A DNA stretch of 64,000 nucleotides from Lysobacter sp. cf310 (GTDB taxonomy: Bacteria > Pseudomonadota > Gammaproteobacteria > Xanthomonadales > Xanthomonadaceae): NCBI RefSeq assembly GCF_900114355.1, contig NZ_FOSS01000001.1, positions 310,001 to 374,000 on the forward strand. Direction: 5' to 3'. The number at the start of each line of letters is the position of its first letter. Position 1 is the first letter of the stretch. The notes beneath the pieces were generated by a model, which saw nothing but the letters and a program-made list of their open reading frames with translations, was not told the DNA's origin and did no database searches. A program made the position numbers and the translations under genes. Positions 17,700-26,512 of this stretch are shown here, in pieces.

Positions 17700-18121
17700 G
17701 GTCGGTACCGGTGTTGGGGAACGGGAGCGGAGAGCCCGCGCACCGTCGCCCGCGCTGCCGCGCCGCGATCCGTCCACATCGTCCCCGAGCGCACGCTAGC
17801 ACCGCCGCCGCATCGCCGGCCTGGGCCGAAGGACACGGGTGCGCGCTCGGATCCGAGAGGCGGGGTGGGCGTCGCTGGCTCAAACGCGCACCAAGAGAAT
17901 GCCAGTCGTGCAACTAAAATCCGGCAAATATCGACACTTCGCCGCAATTAATACTTACAAACAAAACAAATAGGCACTGAATATACTCAAGTATAAAACA
18001 ACACACTAAATACACACCCCGCCGAAGCGGATATTCCATACCGCCCATCGGCCTTCGCAAGTAAATAAACGCCCGCCATTGCTAGCATCCACGCGCCACC
18101 CATAGCGCAGCGCGAATCTTC
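17700..18121. promoter_or_regulatory. AT-rich intergenic region before the minor pilin operon
   Basis: About 420 nt between the M16 peptidase and fimT. The first ~200 nt are GC-rich like the rest of the window. From about 17,920 to 18,090 composition drops sharply to AT-rich, with TATACTC and TATAAAAC near 17,983-17,999 and AAGTAAATAAAC near 18,060. This is a likely promoter region for the pilin operon. A 72-codon minus-strand frame crosses it, which I do not accept as a gene. Confidence 0.45.
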
Positions 18122-18775
18122 ATGGCGACGCCGAACGCAGCATCCGTCTCGACGCAGCAAAGGCACGAAAATACCGAGCCAGAAGATAATCGCCGAAGCA
18201 CTCACGAAAATGGTGCCGAGCGCCGCAGCTTAATAAGCCATGCCGCCCGCGCATCGCGCGCACCCGCCACCAGCGCGGGTTTCAGCCTGATGGAACTGCT
18301 GGTGGTGCTGACCATCACCGCGGTGCTGATGGGCCTGGCCCTGCCCAGCTTCATCGAATCCCTGCGCGCCAATCGCCTGGCCTCCACCACCAATCTGACC
18401 CTGGCCACCCTGGCCTATGCCCGCAACGAGGCTTTGCGCGCCAAAGCCGGCTCCACGGTCTGCCCGCGCGGCGCCGACGGCAGCAGCTGCGGCAAGGACT
18501 GGAACGCCGGCCTGCTGGTCTGGACCGACGACGACCGCGACCAGACCTTCGACGCCGCGGAATTGCGCCGCACCCTGGAGCCCAGCGGCGACATCGCGAT
18601 CAGCGCCGCCAACGTCGACCGGATCGCCTTCGACCACCAGGGCCGCTCCACCTCCACCACCCCGCGCAGCCTGCGCCTGCAACCCGATCCCTGCACCCCG
18701 GGCCAGTACCAGGTGCGCAGCATCAGCGTGGGCGCGATCGGCCAGGCCAGCGTCAGCAAGGAGACCTGCCCATGA
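18122..18775 (+). CDS. fimT: GspH/FimT-family minor pilin, unusually long leader
   Basis: A 217-residue pseudopilin. The class III signal is SAGFSLMELLVVLTITAVLMGLALPSF, with cleavage expected between G and F at about residue 53-54, so the leader would be about 53 residues instead of the usual 5-15. No in-frame ATG, GTG or TTG lies closer to the motif, so this start or an unusual codon must be used. The GspH/FimT domain follows, with two cysteines CPRGADGSSC. The stop overlaps the pilV start by 4 nt (ATGA). It is the first gene of the operon and a minor pilin that helps prime type IV pilus assembly. Confidence 0.85.
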   Translation: MATPNAASVSTQQRHENTEPEDNRRSTHENGAERRSLISHAARASRAPATSAGFSLMELLVVLTITAVLMGLALPSFIESLRANRLASTTNLTLATLAYARNEALRAKAGSTVCPRGADGSSCGKDWNAGLLVWTDDDRDQTFDAAELRRTLEPSGDIAISAANVDRIAFDHQGRSTSTTPRSLRLQPDPCTPGQYQVRSISVGAIGQASVSKETCP

Positions 18776-19254
18776 ACACGCGACGTACCTACGGCATCCG
18801 CAAGCGCAGCGCCGCCGGCTTCAGCCTGATCGAAGTGCTCATCAGTCTGCTCGTGCTCGGTTTCGGCCTGCTCGGGCTGGCCATGCTGCAGGTGACCAAC
18901 CTGCGCCTGACCCAGAGCGCCAACACCCGCACCGTGGCGACCAATCTGTCCTACGAATTGATGGACAGCATCCGCTCCAACCGTTTCAACGCGATCAACT
19001 ACGCCGGCACCATAAAGGCCGCCGACGCCGACAAGCGCGGCTGCACCGCGGCCGGCGCCACCGGCTCCAAGGAACAGAAGAAGGAATTCGCGTGCCGCCT
19101 GCTGTATGCGCTGGGCGAGGACGCGACCGCGCAGGTGAACATCAACGTGGTGAACCGCATCAGCCGGGTCACCGTGACCCTGGACTGGGGCGACGCCAAG
19201 CGCTGGCGCAGCGACGACAGCGGCACCCGCTTCAGCGTGAGCAGCGACCTATGA
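18772..19254 (+). CDS. pilV: Type IV pilus minor pilin PilV
   Basis: A 160-residue protein with a prepilin signal (SAAGFSLIEVLISLLVLGFGLLGLAMLQ) that has the glutamate at position +5 of the mature protein. The GLLGLAMLQ block and the later SYELMDSIRSN are typical of PilV. It is coupled by 4-nt overlaps to fimT upstream and pilW downstream. It forms the priming tip complex with PilW, PilX, PilE and PilY1. The leader is about 18 residues. Confidence 0.94.
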   Translation: MNTRRTYGIRKRSAAGFSLIEVLISLLVLGFGLLGLAMLQVTNLRLTQSANTRTVATNLSYELMDSIRSNRFNAINYAGTIKAADADKRGCTAAGATGSKEQKKEFACRLLYALGEDATAQVNINVVNRISRVTVTLDWGDAKRWRSDDSGTRFSVSSDL

Positions 19255-20522
19255 CGCGCACGCCCCGCAATGCCCAAGCCGGCCTGTCCCTGGTCGAGCT
19301 GATGGTGGCGATCACGCTCAGCATCGTGCTGGTGCTCGGCCTGGTGCAGGTGTTCGCCGCTTCGCGCGCCTCCTATGTGATGGCCCAGGGCATGGCGCGT
19401 GCCCAGGAAGGCGGACGCTTCGCGGTGGAGTACCTGCAACGCGATGCGCGCATGGTCGGCCACATGGGCTGCGTCAACGACCAGTCGCACCTGATGTCCA
19501 GCCTGCCCAGCTTCGGCCAGCTGTTTCTGACCGACCGCACCAACTTCGAATCCCTGCCGGCGCGCACCTATACCAACGCACTGCGCTTCGATTTCGCGCT
19601 GCGCGGCTACGAAGCCAAAGGGACCGGCCCCGGCGACACGCTGAGCCTGGGCGCGACGCCGGTGGCGGGCGCGCCCGACGGCGATTGGGTGGAGGCGCTG
19701 CCGGGCCTGCTGCGCGTCGGTGCCGGCGAGCCGGCACCGGTCAAAGGCAGCGACCTGCTGCTGATCCGCAGCCTGTCGGCGGAAAGCGCGCAGGTCAGCA
19801 GCCTGACCGTTTCGGCCGACGGCAGCGAAGCGACCATGCTCGTCGACGGCACCGGCTGGGCGTCGATGAAACGCAACGGCGTCCAGCCCGGCCTGCTGGC
19901 GATCGCCGATTGCCGCGGCGCGACCACCTTCCATGTCGACAGCGTGAAGGAACCCGGCGGCGGCGCGAACGTGACCCTGACCGTGATCGCCGGCGGCGGC
20001 AAGTCCGAGTTCAACCGCAGCGCATTCAATCTGCGCGACAGCATCGACCCCGCGCTGATGCAGGTCCGCGTCTACCGCGCGGACAGTCTGGCCTACTACG
20101 TCGGCGTCAGCGGCGCCGAGGCAATGCCGGCCCTGTACCGGATGCGCTTCACCGCCGCGCCGGGCGCCACCGCGATCCAGCGCGACATCGAAGAACTGGT
20201 GCCAGGCGTGGAAACGCTGCAACTGCTGTACGGACAGGACAACAGCGCCAAGAAGATCCCGGCCGGCGTGCCCACCGGCTACATCGACGCCCAGGTCACC
20301 GCAAGCAACATTCTGCCCAACGCCAGCGGCCGCGAAGGCTGGCAACGCGTGGGCAGCATCAAGCTGGGGATGATGATCCGCAGCAACGACCCCGCGATGG
20401 CGGCGCAGCGCAGCGAGGCGCCGTCGGTGCTCGGCGTCAAGGTCAGCGCCCCGGACGACCAGCGCTACCGCGGCGTCTACGAAACCAACGTCGCCCTGCG
20501 CAACCGCCTGTTCGGCAACTGA
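19251..20522 (+). CDS. pilW: Type IV pilus minor pilin PilW
   Basis: A 423-residue protein that starts within the pilV stop (ATGA). The prepilin signal is AQAGLSLVELMVAITLSIVLVLGLVQVF, cleaved after the first G. The EGGRFAVEYLQRDARMVGHMGC block is characteristic of PilW. The rest is a large globular domain. It is longer than many PilW proteins (often 270-380 residues) because of a central Gly/Ala-rich beta region. It acts in the minor pilin tip complex with PilV, PilX and PilY1. Confidence 0.93.
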   Translation: MTRTPRNAQAGLSLVELMVAITLSIVLVLGLVQVFAASRASYVMAQGMARAQEGGRFAVEYLQRDARMVGHMGCVNDQSHLMSSLPSFGQLFLTDRTNFESLPARTYTNALRFDFALRGYEAKGTGPGDTLSLGATPVAGAPDGDWVEALPGLLRVGAGEPAPVKGSDLLLIRSLSAESAQVSSLTVSADGSEATMLVDGTGWASMKRNGVQPGLLAIADCRGATTFHVDSVKEPGGGANVTLTVIAGGGKSEFNRSAFNLRDSIDPALMQVRVYRADSLAYYVGVSGAEAMPALYRMRFTAAPGATAIQRDIEELVPGVETLQLLYGQDNSAKKIPAGVPTGYIDAQVTASNILPNASGREGWQRVGSIKLGMMIRSNDPAMAAQRSEAPSVLGVKVSAPDDQRYRGVYETNVALRNRLFGN

Positions 20523-20532
20523 GAACCTGCCG

Positions 20533-21060
20533 ATGACCCCGATCGCCGCCCTCCCCGCACGCCGCCGCATGCCGCGCAGTCGCACGCGCCAACGCGGCTC
20601 GTCTTTGTACGTCGCCTTGATCCTGCTGATCCTGATGTCGCTGATCGGCGTCACCGCGGTCCAGGTCACCGGGCTGCAGGAACGCATGTCGTCCAACTAT
20701 CGCGCCACCCAGCAGGCCCTGGAGAACGCCGAAGCCAGCGTGCGCCAGCGCGAGAATGACCTGGATCGCCAGTTGGACAGCCAGGGCGCGGAACTGGTCG
20801 CGGTGGACGAGCCCTACTGCCAGAAGACGTATTCGCCCAGCGACTGGGCCGCCGACAAGAACTTCTCCGCGCCGCCTACCGGCGGCCGCGCCAGCATCAC
20901 GCGCCGCATCGACCAGTGCATCAGCGGCTACAGCTCGCTGAAGCAGGGCGAAGTGTTGAACAAGGAACCCAACCTGGTGTTCCAGATCACCGCCTACGCC
21001 ACCGATCGCGACGACAACGCCAGTTCGGATGCGGTGCTCGACACCGTGTTCATCCCCTGA
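20533..21060 (+). CDS. pilX: Type IV pilus minor pilin PilX
   Basis: A 175-residue protein with an N-terminal motif RQRGSSLYVALILLILMSLIGVTAVQVTGLQERMSSN. This is the PilX type, where the helix follows an RG(S/A)xL start and the +5 glutamate is missing. The NYRATQQALENAEASVRQRE segment is also family-typical. It follows pilW by 10 nt and precedes pilY1 by 10 nt. It is part of the pilus tip and priming complex. Identification rests on the motif and on gene order. Confidence 0.92.
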   Translation: MTPIAALPARRRMPRSRTRQRGSSLYVALILLILMSLIGVTAVQVTGLQERMSSNYRATQQALENAEASVRQRENDLDRQLDSQGAELVAVDEPYCQKTYSPSDWAADKNFSAPPTGGRASITRRIDQCISGYSSLKQGEVLNKEPNLVFQITAYATDRDDNASSDAVLDTVFIP

Positions 21061-21070
21061 GGCCCCCACG

Positions 21071-24000
21071 ATGGCATCCCGCACCCCTCTGATCTCCGTC
21101 GCGCTGGTCCTGGCGCTCACCGGACTCGCCCGCTGGGCCCCTTCCGTCGCCGACCAGGGCGCGGGCGAACTCGCCCAGGCACCGATGAACGCGCAAGCCA
21201 CGATCAAGCCCGCGCTGATCATGGCGGTGGACGATTCGGGCTCGATGAGCTTCGATATCCTGATCCCCGGGATACGCGATGGTCAGTCGAAGTGGATCGT
21301 CTCGGCCAAGACCTTCGGTGGCACAGAGGAAACCGTCTGCACCACCGTCATGAACTGCTACTTCTATCTGTTCCCCCACGAGGGCTTCAACACGGCCTTC
21401 CCCGCCGGCTATGCGCTGGCGCCGCTGGACAGCGCTGCGCTGTTCCGCGCGTCCGAGGTCAATACCAGCTACTTCAACCCCCTGCTGCGTTACGAGCCGT
21501 GGATCAATCCGGACGGAACTCGCACTCCGAACGCCGTCATCGCTCAAACGCGCGCCGACATTCGCTCGAACCAACCGGAGTCCAATGTCGTCTACGACAT
21601 GACGAACTACCGAGTCGACGCCAGCGAAATGTTCGTCGTCTACGACGGCATGACGATACCCGCCAACACCTGGGTCAATACCCCAGCGACGACGCCTTGC
21701 GTCATTCGCAATGCCAATGGCTCCATCCGCACCAACTTCGTCAACACCGGCGGGCAGTGGCAGCAGTTGACCGCAGACGTCACCTTGGCGGGCGTGAGCT
21801 GCCTGATCGCGTTCGCCTATTTTCCTCCGACCTTCTACACCACACGCAACAACAACCTTCTGCCGCCGAACTATGGCTATCGTGCGGACCGCATCGTGGA
21901 AGTCGATGCGCTCAACATGGGTAAAGTGCGCAAGTACCAGATTCTTCCCGGAAACTTCGACTCGACCGCGCAGTACAACGCGGCGATTCAAAACTTCGCC
22001 AACTGGTTTCAGTACCGCCGTAATCGCCTGCTGTCCACAATCGGCGCCATGACCGACTCCATGGATGGCATCCGCGATCTACGCGTGGGCTATTTCACCA
22101 TCAACAATCGCACCAACGTCACCATGTACGACACCGGCACTGCCGACGGGCGAACCGGGCTGTACACCCAGGGGTTTCACACCCTGAAAGCCAAGGGCGG
22201 CACCCCGAATCGCGACGCCGTCGCGTACCTGGGCGAACAGTTCCGACGTGTCGGCGGCAGCGAGGTGCCGGTGATCAGCGCCTGCCAAAGGAACGTCGGG
22301 CTCCTGTTCACCGACGGCTATACCAACAGCAAAACCGGGCCAGTCGGCTACGGTAATACCGATTCAGGCCTAGGCGCGCCGTACGCCGACATCCACGACG
22401 ACACCATGGCCGACATCGCAACCGCCTACTACTCGGGCAACGGGACACCGTTGCGGGTCGACGGCGCCTTCGCGAGCCTGCGCGGTCGCGTGCCGGTTTC
22501 CGAGGAAGTTTGCCGCGACCCCGCCGGCAACCCTTCGGTGGATTGTCAGCGCAATCTGCACATGAACTTCTACGGCATAACGCTGGGAGCCGCCGGCCTC
22601 ATCTACGGGCCGCACAATCCGAATCAGACCAACGACCCATACAAGTTCCCCCCGACCTGGAGCGCGACCAACCCCCGTACCGTCGACGACGGCAACGTAA
22701 TCGATGAGTTGTGGCATGCCACGATCAACGGTCGCGGCAAGATGTTCAACGCCCGCAGTCCCGACCAGATCACCATGGCCATGCGGGAGGTCCTGTCCAG
22801 CGCCGACGGCGGCGCTTCGCCTTCGGCCAGCATCGGTTCCACCGGCACCCGCCTGGGCAGCAACAGCCTCAGCGTACAGCCCAGCTATGCCGCAACCAAC
22901 AGCAGCACCGACTGGCACAGCCGCCTGATCGCCTCCACCGTGGGCTTCGACACCACGACCAAGAGCGCCACGCTCACCGAGAAATGGCGTGCCGAGACCC
23001 AGTTGGTCGGCCGATCGGCCACCCGCGCGATCCGGTTCGCGCGCGCCAACGGCACCGTCAAGCCCAAGGTCGAAGCCTTCCTGCCGGCGGCGTTCACCGG
23101 CACCGGGCTGGAGACCTACAACGAGCTGTGCGCGGACGCGTTGTCGCCCTGCAAGGGTCTGTACGACCAGTTGCGGGCGCCGGCCACGGCATTGCCCCTC
23201 CTCGCCACCTACCCCAGCTCGGCCGAAATGATCCAATATCTGCGCGGCGACCGCACGCTGGAAGGCGATGCCGACAGGACCAACTTGCGCTTGCGCAGGC
23301 GCACCACCCTGCTGGGCGACATCGTCAATTCCGACGTGGTGATTTCCGCGCGTGGCGACGACTACGGGCACGGCAACCTGTACACCAACGGCAAGTACGA
23401 CGAGCTCAAGTACGCCGCTTATCTGAAGAGCAAGTACGCCACCCAGACCAGCATGGTCTACGCAGGCGCCAACGACGGCATGCTGCACGCGTTCAATGGC
23501 GACACCGGCAGCGAGACCTTCGCCTACATCCCCACCACTTCGTTGGGGCACATGGGCAACCTGCTGTTCCCGTTCGATCGCAGTCGGACCGCGCAGCTGC
23601 ATCAGCACCGCTACTACGTCGACGGGCCGGTCGTGGTGTCCGACGTCTACGACGGCAGTTGGAAGACCGCGCTGGTCGCCTCGTCCGGCGCCGGCGGCAA
23701 GAACGTGTTCGCCCTGGATGTCACCGCGCAAAGCAGCTCGCCGGCCGTCATGTGGGAGCTCAGCGACAAGGTCACCGCCAACGACAGCACGGGCGTTCCG
23801 ATCCAGAACCGGCTGGGCTACGTGCTGGGCCGCCCGGTCGTGGTGCCGGTGGCCGACGCCAGCGGCGTGAAATGGAAGGCGATCCTGGGCAACGGTTACA
23901 ACAGCACGCGCGGCAAGGCCGCCCTGCTGGTGGTCGACATGTCCACCGGCGCGGTCACCAGCATCGAGGCCAGCGAAGCCGAAGTCACCGCCAGCAACGG

Positions 24001-24892
24001 CCTGGGCAATCTGGTCGCGATCGACCAATGGCAGGGCCGCACTAAGAACCGCGGCCGCGACGGCCTGGTCGACACCGTCTACGCCGCCGACCAGCACGGC
24101 AGCGTGTGGAAGTTCGACCTGCGCGACTACAGCCTGGCCCTGGGTGGCAAGCCGCTCTACACGGCGCGCGACCGCGCCAACAAGCGCCAGCCCATCATCG
24201 GCGGCCTGGAAGTCAGCGCAGCCGGCTCCGGCGTGATGGTGTTCTTCGGCACCGGCAGCTACTCCTTCACCGCCGACGCAACCGACACATCGATGCAGAC
24301 CGTGTACGGCATCCTCGACAGCGGCGTCGCGGTCTCCGGCCGCAGCGCGCTGCAACAGCAGTTCATCCGCTCCGAAACCGGCGGCATGCGCAGCGCCAGC
24401 CGCACCATCGGCGGCCTGAACACGCGCGGCTGGTACCTGGACCTCGGACTGGACGCGAACGGCGACGGCACCACGGTCGCCAGGGGCGAACGCTTCCTCG
24501 GCTACCCGAGGCTGCAGAACGGCATCCTGTTCTTCCTCACCTACACGCCCAACACCGATATCGGCGGCGTCGGTTGCGCCTTGGGCGGCGACAACTACCT
24601 GTACGGGCTGGACGCCTTGAGCGGTGCCGCACGCCTGCAGGACACCCGCATGCAGTCCATCGACGGCACCGCGCCGCCCGAGGGCACCGGGGCGATGAAG
24701 ACCGACACCGGCGGTTCGGGCGCAGCCAAGGAACTGGCTACCTTCCTCACCAGCAACAGCGATCCCGCCGTGGCCCCGGGCGACGACCAGCCGCCGCCGA
24801 CGCAATGCTCGGTCATTCTCCAGGCCCCGGGCGCTCCGTCGCTGTACATGTTGCGTCCCTGCGGACGTCTGTCCTGGCGCCAGATCCGATGA
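21071..24892 (+). CDS. pilY1: Type IV pilus tip adhesin PilY1
   Basis: A 1273-residue secreted protein with a signal peptide (MASRTPLISVALVLALTGLARW). The N-terminal half has a von Willebrand A-like MIDAS, DDSGSMS, and a later LLFTDGYTN. The C-terminal half, from about residue 640, is the PilY1 beta-propeller with YPSSAEMIQYLRGDRT, VYAGANDGMLHAFNGDTGSE and DTVYAADQHGSVWKFD. The usual calcium loop D-x-N-x-D-G-x-x-D just before VYA reads N-R-G-R-D-G-L-V-D and looks degenerate. The N-terminal ~1.2 kb uses more A/T third positions than the rest. PilY1 caps the pilus and controls retraction and adhesion. Confidence 0.95.
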   Translation: MASRTPLISVALVLALTGLARWAPSVADQGAGELAQAPMNAQATIKPALIMAVDDSGSMSFDILIPGIRDGQSKWIVSAKTFGGTEETVCTTVMNCYFYLFPHEGFNTAFPAGYALAPLDSAALFRASEVNTSYFNPLLRYEPWINPDGTRTPNAVIAQTRADIRSNQPESNVVYDMTNYRVDASEMFVVYDGMTIPANTWVNTPATTPCVIRNANGSIRTNFVNTGGQWQQLTADVTLAGVSCLIAFAYFPPTFYTTRNNNLLPPNYGYRADRIVEVDALNMGKVRKYQILPGNFDSTAQYNAAIQNFANWFQYRRNRLLSTIGAMTDSMDGIRDLRVGYFTINNRTNVTMYDTGTADGRTGLYTQGFHTLKAKGGTPNRDAVAYLGEQFRRVGGSEVPVISACQRNVGLLFTDGYTNSKTGPVGYGNTDSGLGAPYADIHDDTMADIATAYYSGNGTPLRVDGAFASLRGRVPVSEEVCRDPAGNPSVDCQRNLHMNFYGITLGAAGLIYGPHNPNQTNDPYKFPPTWSATNPRTVDDGNVIDELWHATINGRGKMFNARSPDQITMAMREVLSSADGGASPSASIGSTGTRLGSNSLSVQPSYAATNSSTDWHSRLIASTVGFDTTTKSATLTEKWRAETQLVGRSATRAIRFARANGTVKPKVEAFLPAAFTGTGLETYNELCADALSPCKGLYDQLRAPATALPLLATYPSSAEMIQYLRGDRTLEGDADRTNLRLRRRTTLLGDIVNSDVVISARGDDYGHGNLYTNGKYDELKYAAYLKSKYATQTSMVYAGANDGMLHAFNGDTGSETFAYIPTTSLGHMGNLLFPFDRSRTAQLHQHRYYVDGPVVVSDVYDGSWKTALVASSGAGGKNVFALDVTAQSSSPAVMWELSDKVTANDSTGVPIQNRLGYVLGRPVVVPVADASGVKWKAILGNGYNSTRGKAALLVVDMSTGAVTSIEASEAEVTASNGLGNLVAIDQWQGRTKNRGRDGLVDTVYAADQHGSVWKFDLRDYSLALGGKPLYTARDRANKRQPIIGGLEVSAAGSGVMVFFGTGSYSFTADATDTSMQTVYGILDSGVAVSGRSALQQQFIRSETGGMRSASRTIGGLNTRGWYLDLGLDANGDGTTVARGERFLGYPRLQNGILFFLTYTPNTDIGGVGCALGGDNYLYGLDALSGAARLQDTRMQSIDGTAPPEGTGAMKTDTGGSGAAKELATFLTSNSDPAVAPGDDQPPPTQCSVILQAPGAPSLYMLRPCGRLSWRQIR

Positions 24893-24903
24893 GGAGCACG
24901 ACG

Positions 24904-25329
24904 ATGACCGCCCACGTCCAAGCCCACCGCAGCGCAGGCTTCACCCTGATCGAACTGATGATCGTGGTGGCGGTGATCGGCATCCTCGTCGCGATCGCGG
25001 TCCCGACGTATCAAGACAGCGTGCGCAAGAGCCGGCGCGGTCAGGCCCAGGCCGACCTGGCCGAGGCTGCTCAGGCAATGGAGCGTTACTACACGGTCAA
25101 CGGCAAGTACAGCGGCAAGACCCTGAAGGAAATCGCCGGCTTCGACCAGTCGCCGCGCAGCAGCGGAACCGCCTATTACAGCTTGAGCCTGCAAGCCGAC
25201 ACGCGCAGTTTCACCGTCACCGCGACGCCCGCGAGCGGCTCGGACCAAAGCCAGGACAAGTGCGGTGCGATGAGCGTGGATGCGACCGGGAAGAAGACGG
25301 CGAAATCTACCGACTCCTGCTGGAAGTGA
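24904..25329 (+). CDS. pilE: Type IV pilin PilE
   Basis: A 141-residue pilin with a short leader and SAGFTLIELMIVVAVIGILVAIAVPTYQDSVRKSRRGQA, a classical type IVa N-terminus with E5. A GGAG ribosome site 7 nt before the chosen ATG decides the start; another in-frame ATG 15 nt upstream overlaps the pilY1 stop. Two cysteines near the C-terminus (KCGAMSV...DSCWK) would form the D-loop disulfide. It closes the fimT-pilVWXY1-pilE operon. Like P. aeruginosa PilE, it is probably a minor pilin; its size does not exclude a role as major pilin elsewhere in the genome. Confidence 0.94.
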   Translation: MTAHVQAHRSAGFTLIELMIVVAVIGILVAIAVPTYQDSVRKSRRGQAQADLAEAAQAMERYYTVNGKYSGKTLKEIAGFDQSPRSSGTAYYSLSLQADTRSFTVTATPASGSDQSQDKCGAMSVDATGKKTAKSTDSCWK

Positions 25330-25622
25330 GGGGGCCGGCAACAAAGCCCGCCTCGTCCTCGGCCCAGCCGCGCGGCTCGCTTACGCGGACCGCGCACGCT
25401 CGACGGGCGCCGATCGATCGTGGCGCCCAGCGACGCTGCGGTGGTTGTGCCATTTCGCCCTGAGTGCAAGCCGGGGCCTTCGCCTGACCGCTACGCGCCT
25501 GCACGTCCCGGCATCTCGGCAATCCAGCGGCCTGACGACCTCGGACGGCCCCTGCATCCGGCTGCAGAGCCGTCCTTCCCATCGCGAGGTCCGGATGCTG
25601 AATCTCGCGCGCCACAGCGCCG
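25330..25622. other. Gap between convergent pilE and the secreted-protein gene
   Basis: About 290 nt of GC-rich sequence. I see no credible gene; reading frames here are Arg/Pro/Ala-rich shadows. A short palindrome AGCCGCGCGGCT occurs shortly after the pilE stop. No clear T-rich terminator is visible. Confidence 0.4.
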
Positions 25623-26132
25623 CTACAAGCAGGCGATCAGGCCGTCGTAGATAGAAGCCTGCGTGCCCGGCAAGGGCGCGTGCAGCGCCGAGTCCGCGCC
25701 CGCTATGGAGAGCAGCGCCTCCATCGTCGTCCGCGGCGCCAAAGGAATTGAGCATTGCCAGGACCGCGCCTGCACCTGCACGCGGCCATTCGCCGGATCG
25801 ATGTCTTCCTGGCTGCCGGCGAACACCCATACGCACTGACCGATAAGGCCGTTCACGCGGTTCGCCGAGCAAAGAAAGCCCAAGGATTCGATGTTGCTGT
25901 ACTCGCCCTCGCAGAAGGTATCGCCGCAGATTTGGTCGAACTCCTCGCGCAGGCGCTGGCGCAGACCGTACCAGACCTGGACCGTCGCTTCGTTGCGCAG
26001 GTAGCTGCCCGCATCCACGTATTCGTAAACAGGGCCAGCCGCTTTGGCATGACCGGCGAAGGCGAGCCACGCCGCCAAGGCCAGTCCGCATGTCGCCCAA
26101 GGGCGTCGCGGATGCGAATCGTGTTTTTGCAT
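25623..26132 (-). CDS. Secreted Cys-containing protein, unknown function
   Basis: A 169-residue protein with a signal peptide (TCGLALAAWLAFAGHAKA). The mature part starts AAGPVYEYVDAGSYLRNEATVQVWYGLRQ and has about six cysteines (DQICGDTFCEGEY, GFLCSANR, IGQCVWVF, SWQCSIPL, LIACL), which suggests disulfide bonding outside the cytoplasm. Base composition is mixed, less extreme than in neighbours. It is transcribed towards pilE and stands alone. I do not recognise a family. An association with the pilus genes is possible only from position. Confidence 0.7.
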   Translation of the reverse strand: MQKHDSHPRRPWATCGLALAAWLAFAGHAKAAGPVYEYVDAGSYLRNEATVQVWYGLRQRLREEFDQICGDTFCEGEYSNIESLGFLCSANRVNGLIGQCVWVFAGSQEDIDPANGRVQVQARSWQCSIPLAPRTTMEALLSIAGADSALHAPLPGTQASIYDGLIACL

Positions 26133-26512
26133 GAACTGTCTCCTCGATTGACTCAGGCACGCCGACGATCGACGTCGACGGCCTCAGCGTGCCCGAGGCC
26201 AACGACGTCCGGTATCGGGGTTTGCGCGCGCTGTCGGGTAGGAATATCCCTAGTCCTCCGAGTGTCGCGTCCGCACGAGCGAACGACGTGGAAAATCCGA
26301 ATCCGGATCGCTGCCCGATTCGTCCTGTGGTGCGGCAGTCCATGCATAAGCTGCCAGCCTGCATGAGACGGCCCGCGAATCGCGCCGCTGCGGCGATTCC
26401 TTCATCGCATCGGCCGAAGACGCGGCATTTCCCGATCAGGCGCCGGGGAGATTTCCTACGGACAAGACCGGTTCGGGCATCGACACTGGCGCTTCGTCGC
26501 AAGGAGCGCCGC
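26133..26512. promoter_or_regulatory. Divergent upstream region of the second FimT-like pilin
   Basis: About 380 nt between the divergent secreted-protein gene and the FimT-like gene. There is no credible gene. It must hold both promoters, but I cannot pick a convincing -35/-10 pair. An AAGGAG ribosome site at 26501-26506 lies 6 nt before the FimT-like ATG. Confidence 0.4.

Noticed and set aside
17987-18205. 72-codon minus-strand frame with hydrophobic stretches in the AT-rich gap
   Set aside because: It starts at GTG, has no ribosome site and overlaps the fimT 5' end in antisense. Hydrophobicity can come from composition. Conservation in relatives would be needed to accept it.
25307-25615. 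102-codon minus-strand frame after pilE
   Set aside because: Arg/Ala/Pro/Gln-rich, overlaps the pilE end and has no signal, motif or ribosome site.
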